Notes: generated by a model not told the origin, from the sequence alone. 64,000 bases of DNA from Anoxybacteroides tepidamans (GCF_014201465.1 NZ_JACHEP010000008.1:50466-114465), one strand, 5' to 3'; counted from the stretch's first letter, positions 8,463 to 18,386 are shown. Translations and numbers: made by a program.

Positions 8463-9773
8463 TTATTTTTTCTTTAAGCGGCGGAGCCGTTTTTTCTGTT
8501 TCTCGATTTGTTCTTGCAGTTTTTTCTTATATCCCGGTTTCACTTGCTTCGGTTTTTTCAGCGCTCTTTTCATAAGCGGCTCTAGCTCGTCTTCTTGTTT
8601 TGCCCGCTTGCTCCGCTCGTTCCATGGCGCCAGTTCTTCCCACTCGCCGCGCACAAGATCGCGGTGCATAAACACAATTCCTTTTTTCTCGAGCTTTGTC
8701 AACATATCTTGGTCTGAAGGTTCATAAATCGTAGCCGCAATCCCCGTATAGCCGGCACGCGCTGTACGGCCGACGCGATGAACATAAAAGTCTAAATCGT
8801 GTGGCAATTCGTAGTTAATGACGTGGCTGACTCCTTCAATGTCGATGCCGCGAGCGGCTAAATCAGTGGCGACAATGTATTGGAACTCAAGATCACGAAT
8901 TTGCTTCATCATTTTCTTTCGTTCTCGCGGCGTTAAATCGCCGTGCAAAATGCCAACTTTCAATCCTTTTTCGTTGAGCGCATCGGCCACTTCATCCGCC
9001 ATTTTTTTCGTATTCGTAAATACGATCGCCAAATACGGATTATATGCAACGAGCATATCGTACAATAATTTTATTTTATCACGATGGCGAAGCGGAACAA
9101 GCACATGCTCGATTTTCTCTGCCGCTACTTGTTTCGGCGCGACATGAACGTATTTCGGGTTCTCCATATACTTTTTCAAAAACGGTTTTAACTTCTCCGG
9201 AATCGTCGCCGAAAATACGAGCATTTGCAGTTCTTTCGGCATTTTGGCCGCAATTTGATCAACGTCAACAATAAACCCCATATCAAGCATTAAATCCGCT
9301 TCATCGACGACTAGCATCGCTGCCGTATGCACAAACAACGCGTGCTCGCGGATTAAATCGTTCATTCTCCCCGGTGTTCCGATAACAATGTGCGGCTGTT
9401 TTTTTAATTTTTCAATCGCTTTTTGTTTGTCCGTTCCACCAACAAAACAGCGGGCCGTAATCGGTGCATCAGGCAAACAATGTTTTGTAATTTTTAACAC
9501 TTCATGATAAATTTGCGTCGCCAGCTCCCGCGTCGGTGCGGTAATAACCGCTTGCACGTCTGCGCGGGACGGATCGATTTTTTCCATGATCGGCAATAAA
9601 TACGCGTGCGTCTTCCCTGTTCCCGTTTGCGACTGCCCGATCACGCTTTCTCCGCGAAGAATGCTCGGAATAAGCCGCTCTTGAATTTCAGTCGGTTTAT
9701 AAAACCCGAGCTGTTTAATCGCTTCTATAATAAAAGGCTGAAACGAAAACCGTTCAAACAACGTTTCTTTCAC
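8463..9773 (-). CDS. cshB: DEAD-box ATP-dependent RNA helicase
   Basis: Protein of 436 residues, close to B. subtilis CshB. Helicase motifs in order: Q motif PTEIQER, motif I GQSQTGTGKT, PTRELA, TPGR, motif II DEAD, SAT, and HRVGRTARAG (motif VI). The C-terminus is a basic, lysine-rich tail. CshB acts in RNA unwinding during cold adaptation, ribosome biogenesis and mRNA turnover. Start GTG at 9773 follows AAAGGAGATG; the upstream in-frame extension has no ribosome site. Divergent from yqfQ. Confidence 0.93.
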   Translation of the reverse strand: MKETLFERFSFQPFIIEAIKQLGFYKPTEIQERLIPSILRGESVIGQSQTGTGKTHAYLLPIMEKIDPSRADVQAVITAPTRELATQIYHEVLKITKHCLPDAPITARCFVGGTDKQKAIEKLKKQPHIVIGTPGRMNDLIREHALFVHTAAMLVVDEADLMLDMGFIVDVDQIAAKMPKELQMLVFSATIPEKLKPFLKKYMENPKYVHVAPKQVAAEKIEHVLVPLRHRDKIKLLYDMLVAYNPYLAIVFTNTKKMADEVADALNEKGLKVGILHGDLTPRERKKMMKQIRDLEFQYIVATDLAARGIDIEGVSHVINYELPHDLDFYVHRVGRTARAGYTGIAATIYEPSDQDMLTKLEKKGIVFMHRDLVRGEWEELAPWNERSKRAKQEDELEPLMKRALKKPKQVKPGYKKKLQEQIEKQKKRLRRLKKK

Positions 9774-9941
9774 GCTCTCATCTCCTTTCTTTGCTACGCC
9801 GCCAAAACACAAACCTAATTTATCATTATAGCTGATTTTCGCTTCCTCCCGCAACAATAGGCACTTATCTAAATGAAAAACAATTTCCGTGATGTTCGCA
9901 TACTGTATGATAGAAGCCAGTTTCTCGAAAGGAGGAAAAAG

Positions 9942-10430
9942 ATGATGAGACCCCCAATGTTCCCCCCGCCATCAGCGCGTTCGTTTCCGTTCGCCCGTCC
10001 GTTGTTTCCTACACATCCGTACACACAGGCAACAGGAGGCGGCTTTTTATCACGGCTGTTTGCAAGAGGGCCGGCAATGCCTTCGTCCCCTTTTGCAGCG
10101 CTAACGCCGATGCAAAATGCAGCCAGTAGCGCAAGCGCAACAGGTGGAGGAATTAGCGGCATGTTGACGAACGTGCAAAAAATGCTTGGCATTGCCCAAA
10201 ACGTGATGCCGATGGTGCAACAATACGGACCATTCGTCAAAAATCTTCCAGCGATGATGAAAATATGGAAAGAGCTAAAAGCAACAGACGAAAACGAAAA
10301 ACAAGAAGAAAAGAAGGAAGAAAAAAAAGAAAAGCAACCTTCTCAACGCGAATTGCCATCGGCGAAAGAAACAGCGAAAGAAAAACAGCCAACAGAACCG
10401 AAGCCGTCAGTCCCGAAACTGTATATTTAG
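9942..10430 (+). CDS. yqfQ: YqfQ-like (VrrA-like) low-complexity protein
   Basis: Protein of 162 residues. The N-terminus is proline and arginine rich ([14 protein letters not shown]). The middle is Gly/Ala/Ser-rich with a short amphipathic stretch ([16 protein letters not shown]). The C-terminal third is strongly charged with Lys/Glu runs ([14 protein letters not shown]). This resembles VrrA/YqfQ proteins found at the same place before ispH in Bacillus. Start ATG at 9942 follows AAAGGAGG. No enzymatic motif; a spore or surface-associated structural role is speculation. Confidence 0.65.
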   Translation: MMRPPMFPPPSARSFPFARPLFPTHPYTQATGGGFLSRLFARGPAMPSSPFAALTPMQNAASSASATGGGISGMLTNVQKMLGIAQNVMPMVQQYGPFVKNLPAMMKIWKELKATDENEKQEEKKEEKKEKQPSQRELPSAKETAKEKQPTEPKPSVPKLYI

Positions 10431-10503
10431 TTCTTCTTTGTATTCTTCCCACTTCTCCGATATAATGAAAAAGAGTTTCCAAAAGGCGGAGGAGGAACGG
10501 TAC

Positions 10504-11451
10504 ATGGAAGTCATTAAAATTACGCCGCGTGGCTATTGCTATGGCGTCGTCGATGCGATGGTGATTGCGAGAAATGCCGCGCTCGATCCAACATTGCCAA
10601 GACCGATCTATATTTTAGGAATGATTGTTCATAATAAACACGTTACCGATGCGTTCGCTGAAGAAGGCATCATTACACTCGACGGGGAAAACCGCTTAGA
10701 AATTCTTGAAAAAATTGATCATGGCACGGTGATTTTTACCGCACACGGCGTTTCTCCGGAGGTAAAAAAACGCGCCCGCGAAAAAGGGCTTGTCACGATT
10801 GACGCCACGTGCCCGGACGTGACAAAAACGCACGATTTGATTCGCGAAAAACTGGCGAAAGGCTATGAAATCATCTACATCGGCAAAAAAGGGCATCCCG
10901 AACCAGAAGGAGCGGTCGGCATTGATCCAATGCGCATTCATCTTGTAGAGACCGTCAACGATGTCGAGAAACTAACGATTTCAAGCGAAAAAATAATGGT
11001 CACCAACCAAACGACGATGAGCCAATGGGACGTTGCACATATTATGAAAAAAGTACAAGAAAAATATCCGCACGTCGAAATGCATAAAGAGATTTGCTTA
11101 GCGACACAGCTGCGCCAAGAAGCGGTCGCCGAGCAAGCGAAAAAGGCGGATGTGACGATTGTCGTCGGCGATCCGAAAAGCAACAACTCGAACCGTCTTG
11201 CTCAAGTGTCGGAAGAAATCGCCGGAACGAAAGCGTATCGTGTGGCCGACGTCACCGAAATTGAGATTGACTGGATTAAAGACGCGAAAAAAGTCGCCGT
11301 CACAGCCGGCGCTTCGACCCCGACGCCGATCACAAAAGAAGTGATCGAATTTCTCGAACAATTTGATCCGAACAATCCTGACACATGGAAGCGCGAACGA
11401 AAAGTGCCATTACAAAAAATTTTGCCGAAAGTGAAAGCGAAAAAAGATTGA
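10504..11451 (+). CDS. ispH: 4-hydroxy-3-methylbut-2-enyl diphosphate reductase
   Basis: Last enzyme of the MEP pathway; an iron-sulfur enzyme producing IPP and DMAPP from HMBPP, the product of IspG. Protein of 315 residues. The three conserved cluster cysteines are in [15 protein letters not shown] and EICLATQ; substrate-binding motifs VHNKHV, AHGVSP, TNQTTMS and [11 protein letters not shown] are present. The ATG at 10504 is preceded by GGAGGAGG. Convergent with yqfO, with a hairpin between them. Confidence 0.97.
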   Translation: MEVIKITPRGYCYGVVDAMVIARNAALDPTLPRPIYILGMIVHNKHVTDAFAEEGIITLDGENRLEILEKIDHGTVIFTAHGVSPEVKKRAREKGLVTIDATCPDVTKTHDLIREKLAKGYEIIYIGKKGHPEPEGAVGIDPMRIHLVETVNDVEKLTISSEKIMVTNQTTMSQWDVAHIMKKVQEKYPHVEMHKEICLATQLRQEAVAEQAKKADVTIVVGDPKSNNSNRLAQVSEEIAGTKAYRVADVTEIEIDWIKDAKKVAVTAGASTPTPITKEVIEFLEQFDPNNPDTWKRERKVPLQKILPKVKAKKD

Positions 11452-11454
11452 AAA

Positions 11455-11486
11455 CAGAGGGTGTCTACCAAACGGGGCACCCTCTG
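11455..11486. terminator. hairpin terminator between ispH and yqfO
   Basis: CAGAGGGTG / CACCCTCTG, 9-bp stem with a 14-nt loop. It starts four bases after the ispH stop and ends seven bases before the yqfO stop on the other strand. T-runs are weak. Confidence 0.65.
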
Positions 11487-11492
11487 TTGCGA

Positions 11493-12614
11493 TTAAAGAA
11501 ACGCAAACGGATCGGTATGCATTTGTGACACATAGACGGTCGTTGACCATTTTTGCTTGGCAAATTCCTGTTCGAAATAGCGCGCCACGCCATGTTTCAT
11601 TACTTTTTCGACGTTGTGGCCAGGATCGACGATGTTAAGGCGAAGCGCCATCGCATCGTGCGCCACATGATAATACACATCCCCTGTGACATACACGTCT
11701 GCGCCGCTCATTTTCGCTTGCCAAATATACTTATTTCCATCGCCGCCAACGACCGCTACTTTCTTGACTTTATCGTGCAAATTCCCGACGACGCGCACCG
11801 CTGGAACGTCAAGCGATTTTTTTACATGTTCTGCAAACTTGGCAAGCGTCATCTCTTCTTGGAGCCATCCAACTCGCCCCAATCCCCATACGCGTCCTTT
11901 ATTTTCAAGCGGGTATATATCGTATGCCACTTCTTCGTACGGATGGGCTTTGAGCATAGCTGTAACAACCTTTTTTTGCAATGAAGCAGGGAAAATTGTT
12001 TCGATTCGCACTTCTTCTACTTGTTCAAGCGTTCCTTTTTCACCAATAAACGGGTTTGCCCCTTCTTGCGGCAAAAACGTGCCGATGCCGCGGCTGTTAA
12101 ACGTGCAATGGCTGTAGTTACCGATATGGCCGGCACCGGCGCTTCCAATCGCCTCCCGAACAGCAGCGGCATGCGTTTCCGGCACGTAAACGACCAATTT
12201 TTTCAGCGCCTCCTCATATGTTGGCACGAGCACATCGACTTCTTGCAGTCCAAGCGCTTCAGCGAGCCAGTCGTTCACGCCTCCTTGTGCGATATCTAAA
12301 TTCGTATGAGCCGCATACACCGTGATATCATGCTTCATACATTTTTCGACAATCCGGCCTTGTGCTTGATCTGTAACAATTTGTTTCAGCGGACGATAAA
12401 GCGGTGGATGATGGGCGATAATGAGATCAACGTTTTTTTCAATCGCCTCGTCGACTACTTCTTCGAGCACATCGAGCGCAATCATCACCGTATGAATCGG
12501 TTTGTTCAGCGTGCCGATTTGCAAGCCAATTGGATCCCCTTCCATCGCTAAATGCTTCGGTGCAAACCGCTCAAACAATTGAATGATTTCATATCCGTTT
12601 GGAACTTTACTCAT
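11493..12614 (-). CDS. yqfO: Nif3-like dinuclear metal center protein YqfO
   Basis: Protein of 373 residues, the length of B. subtilis YqfO. The two halves of the Nif3/DUF34 fold (LIIAHHPPLYRP near residue 70, and DVYYHVAHDAMALRLNIVDPGHNVE near 330) carry metal-binding histidines. Between them sits a PII-like (CutA-type) insertion, beginning about KKLVVYVPETHAAAVREAI. Reported as a candidate GTP cyclohydrolase-like or metal chaperone family, but the biochemical role is unsettled. ATG at 12614 follows GAGGAGG and overlaps the trmK stop (ATGA), suggesting translational coupling. Confidence 0.9.
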   Translation of the reverse strand: MSKVPNGYEIIQLFERFAPKHLAMEGDPIGLQIGTLNKPIHTVMIALDVLEEVVDEAIEKNVDLIIAHHPPLYRPLKQIVTDQAQGRIVEKCMKHDITVYAAHTNLDIAQGGVNDWLAEALGLQEVDVLVPTYEEALKKLVVYVPETHAAAVREAIGSAGAGHIGNYSHCTFNSRGIGTFLPQEGANPFIGEKGTLEQVEEVRIETIFPASLQKKVVTAMLKAHPYEEVAYDIYPLENKGRVWGLGRVGWLQEEMTLAKFAEHVKKSLDVPAVRVVGNLHDKVKKVAVVGGDGNKYIWQAKMSGADVYVTGDVYYHVAHDAMALRLNIVDPGHNVEKVMKHGVARYFEQEFAKQKWSTTVYVSQMHTDPFAFL

Positions 12615-13315
12615 GACAACGCCTCCTCGACTAACTGAATTTTTCTCTCGAGCTCTTGCTTTTTTGCCACACTTTCTGGCGTTGTTGCTTTTTCTTTTAG
12701 CTGTGCAACAATTCGCTTCCAATGATTCACTTCATTCCGCCATTTTTTCAAAAAGATGTTATTCCGTTCTTTGCATAAAAACGGACCGACCAACAACTCA
12801 GCTTCTAAATGATCGTACGGTTTTGTTCCATCACCTTTTTCGGCGACAAGCACTTCATAAATTTGGCCATCTTCCTCCAAAATGCGCTCGGCGATTAACT
12901 CCCAGTCGTTAGAAATCAACCATTGCCGAACGATGTGAGCTCCGACATTCGGTTGCAAAATTAACCGCTTCACTCCTTCTAATTTATTCTTTCCAGCTTC
13001 TAAAATGTGAGCAATCAACGTTCCGCCCATGCCAGCAATCGTAATGCAATCGACTTCATTCGGCTCAATCACCGCAAGACCGTCGCCTTTTCTTACCGAA
13101 ATTATATCATTTAATCCCGTTTTGGTGACTTGCTGCTTGGCCGAACGAAGCGGGCCATCAGCCACTTCACCCGCGACCGCTGTCGTAATATATCCATTCA
13201 AATACGCATAACATGGCAAATACGCATGATCCGAGCCGATATCGGCAAGTTTCGATCCTTTCGGAATAAACGAAACAACCGTTTCAAGCCGTTTCGATAA
13301 CTTTACTTCGTTCAT
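12611..13315 (-). CDS. trmK: tRNA (adenine(22)-N1)-methyltransferase
   Basis: Class I SAM-dependent methyltransferase that makes m1A22 in tRNA. Protein of 234 residues. SAM-binding motif I is LADIGSDHAYLP, and ITIAGMGGTLI is the conserved family segment. The C-terminal part is a helical coiled-coil-like extension (about residues 165-232, rich in Lys/Glu) typical of TrmK. Four-base overlap with yqfO downstream, the usual trmK-yqfO pair of Firmicutes. Confidence 0.93.
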   Translation of the reverse strand: MNEVKLSKRLETVVSFIPKGSKLADIGSDHAYLPCYAYLNGYITTAVAGEVADGPLRSAKQQVTKTGLNDIISVRKGDGLAVIEPNEVDCITIAGMGGTLIAHILEAGKNKLEGVKRLILQPNVGAHIVRQWLISNDWELIAERILEEDGQIYEVLVAEKGDGTKPYDHLEAELLVGPFLCKERNNIFLKKWRNEVNHWKRIVAQLKEKATTPESVAKKQELERKIQLVEEALS

Positions 13316-13370
13316 CCTATCTTCCTTTCGCTGCTACATAATTTCTTCGCTCATTGTACCATAAACAAAA

Positions 13371-13397
13371 AATCCCTTCACCTAAGGTAAAGGGACT
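13371..13397 (-). terminator. intrinsic terminator of cccA
   Basis: TCCCTTTACC / GGTGAAGGGA imperfect stem on the minus strand followed by a T-run (TTTTTTG). Located just after the cccA stop. Confidence 0.75.
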
Positions 13398-13404
13398 TCG
13401 TCTA

Positions 13405-13767
13405 TTATTTCAATTCTGAAAGCCATTTTGCCATTTCATCCGCTTTTTCAGCCGGAACAAGACCGGCAGGCATATTGCCACGACCGTTTTGAAGAACGTC
13501 CTTAATTTGGTCAACAGAAAGTCTTTGGCCAACACCTTTTAGCGATGGACCAACGCCGCCTTCATAGTTGGCGCCGTGACAGGCGATACATGTTTGTTTA
13601 TAAAACTCTTCTGGATTGGCAGCAGCTGTTTGTTCTGTTTTTGTGCCGCCTTTTTTTTCGTCCGCAAGCTCTTTCGCATCGCCAAGCCCTTTGAATGAAA
13701 AAGCAATTGTAAGACCGATCCCAAATACCATAATGAGTACAAACGGGATCAATGGATTTCGATTCAT
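13405..13767 (-). CDS. cccA: membrane-anchored cytochrome c-550
   Basis: Protein of 120 residues. An N-terminal membrane anchor (about residues 6-28, LIPFVLIMVFGIGLTIAFSF) is followed by a polar linker and a small c-type cytochrome domain. The heme attachment motif is CIACH and the axial Met is in GNMPAGLVP. It carries electrons on the outer face of the membrane in aerobic respiration. Position between trmK and sigA matches B. subtilis cccA. Start ATG follows GGGGAGG. Confidence 0.94.
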   Translation of the reverse strand: MNRNPLIPFVLIMVFGIGLTIAFSFKGLGDAKELADEKKGGTKTEQTAAANPEEFYKQTCIACHGANYEGGVGPSLKGVGQRLSVDQIKDVLQNGRGNMPAGLVPAEKADEMAKWLSELK

Positions 13768-13900
13768 CGTATTTACCTCCCCTTATGTATGCACTCCTAA
13801 AAATGTAACCGCTACAAACAATTTTATTTTACTGTAAATCACGAAGAAGGAAAAGCCCTAATCTACAATCTCCTTGAAAATCGTCGAAAAAGTACGAGAT

Positions 13901-14437
13901 CTAGAAAAAGAAAGACACGCCTAGCAGTAAAATGCCGAAAAATCCGGAAATCGTCAAATACAAAAAGCGAAATCGCACGCCGACCGCAATCCATAACAAA
14001 CAATTCAGTAAAATCATAAACGCAGAAACGGCTGTCATTTGCGGAAAATAGTAATCACTTATTCGAATTGATGCAAGAAATAGGAGAAACGCCCCACTAA
14101 CGAGTGGCAGATGCACTAATGCTGCTTTTCTCCACATCCACACTCCCATCAAACAAACAATGACAAAAAGTGATAAAAGGAGCATTTGCAAAACGAATGA
14201 CAATTCAGTAAAATAAATGACAAGAACAGTTGCTGGCAGCAATAGACAAATTAACAAGATAAAGAAAAGGCGGATCCATTTCATCCAATTGAAACGAGCT
14301 GAGCGGAAATATGAATGGCTGCCTTCTCCTTCCGTATAAAGGGCTAGCAAATAGTCGCAATATTGTTCAGGAAGAAGGCGAGAGCGCTTCCAATATTCAA
14401 TTTCTCGCACGATGATTTCGCGTCGTTTTTCATTCAT
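13901..14437 (-). CDS. hypothetical multi-pass membrane protein
   Basis: Protein of 178 residues, not recognised as a named family. The soluble N-terminal stretch of about 45 residues (MNEKRREIIVREIEYWKRSR) contains WKRSRLLPEQYCDYLLALY, reminiscent of the N-terminal region of DUF2157-type membrane proteins. About five hydrophobic helices follow. It lies between the terminator after sigA and cccA, as a single transcription unit with AAAGGGCGGTCAGC as ribosome site. B. subtilis has no equivalent at this place that I know of. Confidence 0.7.
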   Translation of the reverse strand: MNEKRREIIVREIEYWKRSRLLPEQYCDYLLALYTEGEGSHSYFRSARFNWMKWIRLFFILLICLLLPATVLVIYFTELSFVLQMLLLSLFVIVCLMGVWMWRKAALVHLPLVSGAFLLFLASIRISDYYFPQMTAVSAFMILLNCLLWIAVGVRFRFLYLTISGFFGILLLGVSFFF

Positions 14438-14470
14438 GCTGACCGCCCTTTCCTGATTTGAAAATAAAAA

Positions 14471-14502
14471 TAGTTTACTTCTTACCGAATAGAAGTAAAC
14501 TA
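14471..14502 (-). terminator. intrinsic terminator downstream of sigA
   Basis: 12-bp perfect stem TAGTTTACTTCT / AGAAGTAAACTA with an 8-nt loop, followed on the minus strand by a T-rich run (TTTTTATTTT). Confidence 0.75.
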
Positions 14503-14517
14503 TTCGTTCTCAACCTT

Positions 14518-14580
14518 GAGGGAACGAGCTTGCGAGAAAAGAGACGGTTTCTCTTTTTTTCACAAGCTGTTTCATTCCCG
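14518..14580 (-). terminator. second, larger hairpin downstream of sigA
   Basis: Nested inverted repeat on the minus strand: outer arms GGGAATGAAACAGCTTG / CAAGCTCGTTCCC and inner arms AAAGAGA / TCTCTTT. It precedes the terminator at 14471, so two structures protect the 3' end of the sigA transcript. Confidence 0.5.
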
Positions 14581-14612
14581 TTCAATCCGGTTGAAAACTG
14601 ACATACGCCGTT

Positions 14613-15737
14613 TTACTCTAAAAAGTCTTTTAGCCGTTTGCTGCGGCTTGGATGACGCAATTTTCGAAGCGCTTTTGCTTCAATTTGACGAATGCGCTCT
14701 CTTGTGACGCCAAATACCTTTCCAACTTCTTCGAGCGTACGCGTACGTCCGTCATCTAATCCGAAGCGGAGACGAAGCACGTTCTCTTCGCGATCTGTCA
14801 ACGTATCCAGCACGTCTTCAAGCTGTTCTTTTAACAATTCATACGCCGCATGTTCCGAAGGGGAAGTCGCATCTTGGTCTTCGATAAAATCCCCTAAATG
14901 CGAGTCATCTTCTTCGCCGATTGGCGTTTCAAGCGACACCGGCTCTTGGGCAATTTTTAAAATTTCGCGCACCTTTTCAGGCGTTAAATCCATCTCTTCG
15001 GCGATTTCTTCTGGAGACGGCTCGCGTCCAAGGTCTTGCAGAAGTTGTCGTTGGACACGAATCAGCTTATTGATCGTTTCGACCATATGGACTGGGATGC
15101 GGATCGTCCGCGCTTGGTCCGCAATAGCACGCGTAATCGCTTGACGAATCCACCATGTCGCATACGTACTAAATTTATATCCTTTACGATAGTCAAATTT
15201 TTCAACAGCTTTAATTAAGCCCATATTTCCTTCTTGGATTAAGTCAAGAAACAGCATGCCGCGTCCGACATAGCGCTTGGCGATGCTGACGACAAGGCGC
15301 AAGTTTGCTTCCGTCAAGCGTCGTTTCGCTTCTTCGTCCCCTTGCTCAATTCGTTTCGCTAACTCAATCTCTTCTTCTGCCGATAGAAGCGGGACGCGCC
15401 CAATTTCTTTTAAATACATGCGCACCGGATCGTTAATTTTCACGCCAGGCGGCACTGTTAAATCGTTTAAATCAAATTCTTCTTCTTTCACAAGGTCATC
15501 TAAATCCGGATCGTCATCTAAGTCGGATTCGCTGATGACATCAACGCCTTGTTCTGTTAAATATTCATAATATTCATCCATTTGATCGGAATCGAGATCA
15601 AAGCTCGATAACCGTTCGGCAATTTCTTCATACGTTAAAACGCCACGCTTTTTGCCTAGTTCGAGTAACTGTTCTTTCACTTGCTCTAATGTTACATCAG
15701 AGTCGACTTGTTTTGAACGAGCTGATTTTTCAGCCAT
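14613..15737 (-). CDS. sigA: RNA polymerase primary sigma factor SigA
   Basis: Vegetative sigma factor of 374 residues. It has a shortened region 1.1 ([18 protein letters not shown]), region 1.2, region 2.4 ([17 protein letters not shown]), region 3 and region 4.2 helix-turn-helix ([19 protein letters not shown]). Start ATG at 15737 follows AGGAAGG. It lies immediately downstream of dnaG, forming the classic macromolecular synthesis operon (dnaG-sigA). Confidence 0.98.
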   Translation of the reverse strand: MAEKSARSKQVDSDVTLEQVKEQLLELGKKRGVLTYEEIAERLSSFDLDSDQMDEYYEYLTEQGVDVISESDLDDDPDLDDLVKEEEFDLNDLTVPPGVKINDPVRMYLKEIGRVPLLSAEEEIELAKRIEQGDEEAKRRLTEANLRLVVSIAKRYVGRGMLFLDLIQEGNMGLIKAVEKFDYRKGYKFSTYATWWIRQAITRAIADQARTIRIPVHMVETINKLIRVQRQLLQDLGREPSPEEIAEEMDLTPEKVREILKIAQEPVSLETPIGEEDDSHLGDFIEDQDATSPSEHAAYELLKEQLEDVLDTLTDREENVLRLRFGLDDGRTRTLEEVGKVFGVTRERIRQIEAKALRKLRHPSRSKRLKDFLE

Positions 15738-15771
15738 CACGTCACCTTCCTTCTAAAACTTTCAAATCACA

Positions 15772-17571
15772 TCATGAAGTGGATAACATTTTTTTCATTT
15801 CAATAATTTCTTTCGCAATACGTGCAGCTTTTAAAAAGTCTTTTTGGCGCTCTGCTTCCATTTTTTCCTGTTCTTTTTCCTTTAGCATTAACCATTTCGG
15901 GTAATTCAACACATGTTTCATATAATCGTTCAACTCTCGCGAAGAAAGATTTTCGTTAATGAGCATCATCGATAGCTCGGTAACAAGCGGTTTTAACTCA
16001 TTAGGCATACGGGCAAGCAACGCGCTGACATCCGGTTCATTTCCTTCCTCATAAAAAGCATAGATATAAGCAGCGATCGCCCGGTGCTCTTCAATATTAA
16101 ATTCCCCTTGAATCGCTTGCTGGACGGTTAAAGCGACATTGCGGTTTCGAATCATATGAGCAAGCAGCATCCGTTCCGCGTTATGAAACGCCGGAAGCAG
16201 CTTTTTTTGCAGCGGTTGGCGCACTGCTGCCCGCTCGCTGTTCGAACGAGTCGCCTCTTGCGTTTTTTTATAGCGCTCTAGCTGTTGTTGCAAGGCGGAT
16301 AAGGAAAGAGAAAACTCGTTCGCAAGCTGCCGCAAATAATAATCCCATTCAATCGGGTTAGGAAGCCGGCTAATTTCTCGCAACACTTCTTCAATGTAGC
16401 GAATTTGGTCGCTTTCATTTTGTAAATTTTTTCCTCTACGCAAATACGCCATTTTAAATGCCATGAACGAACTGCTCGCTTCAATCACGTTGCGTTGAAA
16501 TCGCTCTGAACCATACTTTCGAATATATTCATCCGGATCAAACCCATCAGGAATTGTTGCAATTTTCACATGGCACCCAGCTTGTGACAACAGCTCGGCC
16601 GCACGTACCGTCGCTTCCACTCCAGCTGCATCCCCGTCATAGCAAATGACGATCGATTCGACGTTGCGCCGAAGAATGCGCGCTTGTTCATCCGTTAATG
16701 CGGTCCCCATCGTTGCGACCGCATTCGTCACCCCTGCACTCACCGCCGAAATGACGTCTGCAAATCCTTCAAATAAAACCGCTTGCTGATGCTTTCGAAT
16801 GTGCAACCGCGCCTGATGAAAGTGGTATAAAATTTTTCCTTTATGAAAAATCAACGTTTCTGGACTGTTCAAATATTTTGGCTGCCCCTCACCGACAATA
16901 CGTCCAGAAAACGCAACCGTTTCCCCGTGATGGTTATGAATCGGAAACATAATCCGATTGCGGAAACGGTCAAAATATTCACCGTTTTCTTTTCGAATGA
17001 CGAGCCCTGCTTTTTCCATTAACTCAAGCGAGAAACCGCGGCCTTTTAAAAACTTCACCGCAAAATCCCATGAAGAGGGGGAATAACCGATTTCAAATTG
17101 TTCCATCATTTCGCGGGTCATGCCACGCGCATGTAAATAATCGAGCGCTTCCTGCCCCTCTTTTGTATTTATGAGCAAATGATGGTAAAATTTCTTTAAA
17201 AGTTCATGCGCTTCGATCATTTTTTTAGCATCGCTTGTTTCTGCCTGTCTTTTTCGTTGGTCATGAAGAAGCAAATGCGACAAATCAATATGCGCTCTCG
17301 CCGCCAACCGTTCGGCCGCATCGATAAACGAAAGACCTTCGATGTCCATCAGAAACGAAAAGACGTTTCCACCCGCCCCACAGCCAAAACAGTGGAAAAT
17401 TTGCTTTTCAGGAGAAACGGAAAACGACGGTGTTTTCTCTCCATGGAACGGGCATAGTCCAAAATAGTTGCGGCCTTGTTTTTTAAGTTGGACATAGTCG
17501 CTAATGACATCAACAATATCGACCGCCCGGCGGATTTCTTCAATCGTTTCTTCGGGAATACGGTATCCCAT
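15772..17571 (-). CDS. dnaG: DNA primase
   Basis: Synthesises RNA primers for replication, 599 residues. N-terminal CHC2 zinc finger (CPFHGEKTPSFSV ... FHCFGCGAGG), central Toprim domain (VLFEGFADVISA, CYDGDAAG) and a C-terminal helicase-binding domain. First gene of the dnaG-sigA operon on this strand, after yqxD. Confidence 0.97.
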   Translation of the reverse strand: MGYRIPEETIEEIRRAVDIVDVISDYVQLKKQGRNYFGLCPFHGEKTPSFSVSPEKQIFHCFGCGAGGNVFSFLMDIEGLSFIDAAERLAARAHIDLSHLLLHDQRKRQAETSDAKKMIEAHELLKKFYHHLLINTKEGQEALDYLHARGMTREMMEQFEIGYSPSSWDFAVKFLKGRGFSLELMEKAGLVIRKENGEYFDRFRNRIMFPIHNHHGETVAFSGRIVGEGQPKYLNSPETLIFHKGKILYHFHQARLHIRKHQQAVLFEGFADVISAVSAGVTNAVATMGTALTDEQARILRRNVESIVICYDGDAAGVEATVRAAELLSQAGCHVKIATIPDGFDPDEYIRKYGSERFQRNVIEASSSFMAFKMAYLRRGKNLQNESDQIRYIEEVLREISRLPNPIEWDYYLRQLANEFSLSLSALQQQLERYKKTQEATRSNSERAAVRQPLQKKLLPAFHNAERMLLAHMIRNRNVALTVQQAIQGEFNIEEHRAIAAYIYAFYEEGNEPDVSALLARMPNELKPLVTELSMMLINENLSSRELNDYMKHVLNYPKWLMLKEKEQEKMEAERQKDFLKAARIAKEIIEMKKMLSTS

Positions 17572-17607
17572 ACGAACAACTCCGTAATTATTATTCTCGG
17601 CCCATAT

Positions 17608-18051
17608 CTAATTTCCTGCGAGTTTCGACAAAATTTTTTCAAAACTTTTTTGAAACGCCTGCCGTTCTTCAGCGGAAAAGCGCTTCATTCTTTTGGCGTA
17701 TATACCTTGCCTGCGCTGCTTCGCTTGAAGATAACGGACATAGAGACGATGCCCCATTTCTTCTTCCGTATATACTTTCCCGCGCGGAGAAACAACATAA
17801 ATCTCTCGGTTTACTAACATGCTCGCCAATCCGATATCTTGCGTCACAACAACATCACCTTTTCGCGCGTGATTGACAATATACAAATCAACCGCTTCTT
17901 TTTCCGCATCTACATATACCCATTTCATCACTTCATCGTGCGAAAAATGGCTATATGAAGATACAAAAACGCTCTCTATATTATATTGACGAGCAAGAAA
18001 AAAAATTTCATGTTTTACAGGACAAGCATCCGCATCGACAAAAACAGTCAA
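17608..18051 (-). CDS. yqxD: UPF0178 / YaiI-YqxD family protein
   Basis: Protein of 147 residues beginning MTVFVDADACPVK, the family's signature start. DVVVTQDIGLASM and VVSPRGKVYTEEEM are the other conserved blocks of this PIN/NYN-like nuclease-fold family. The start TTG at 18051 was chosen since GAAGGA precedes it and the upstream frame has no ribosome site. Located just upstream of dnaG, as in B. subtilis. Function unknown. Confidence 0.82.
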   Translation of the reverse strand: MTVFVDADACPVKHEIFFLARQYNIESVFVSSYSHFSHDEVMKWVYVDAEKEAVDLYIVNHARKGDVVVTQDIGLASMLVNREIYVVSPRGKVYTEEEMGHRLYVRYLQAKQRRQGIYAKRMKRFSAEERQAFQKSFEKILSKLAGN

Positions 18052-18245
18052 ACGTCGTCCTTCATGCTTTTTACATTCTACACGATTCTCAAAAATCCTG
18101 CTTCTCCTCCTAATGGTGAGACCGAATTTTGTCGATAGGTTTCTTCTTGACAATAAACTACAAATAGTTTACTCGTTCTATATACACTCTAAACGTATTT
18201 TTATCACGATTTTTTATTATAATACAAATGTTGAGAATATGCCAT

Positions 18246-18287
18246 AAAAAAATAAAAAGTACATTCTACCATCCCATGAATGTACTT
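18246..18287 (-). terminator. intrinsic terminator downstream of ppsR
   Basis: 10-bp stem AAGTACATTC / GAATGTACTT with an 11-nt loop, followed on the minus strand by TTTTTATTTTTTTAT. The 335-base gap between yqxD and ppsR holds this terminator, the hairpin at 18330-18367 and AT-rich sequence that should contain the yqxD promoter. Confidence 0.8.
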
Positions 18288-18329
18288 AAAGCAATGAATG
18301 ATTGCGTCTCACGTTTTCTCTAACACAGA

Positions 18330-18367
18330 GCGAAACGAGCTAAACGTTTCGGTTTAGCTCGTTTCGC
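18330..18367. repeat. long perfect hairpin downstream of ppsR
   Basis: 16-bp perfect stem (GCGAAACGAGCTAAAC / GTTTAGCTCGTTTCGC) with loop GTTTCG. No T-run on either strand, so it is not a canonical terminator by itself. It lies 20 bases after the ppsR stop. Confidence 0.85.
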
Positions 18368-18386
18368 TAGCGAACATCTATGATAT

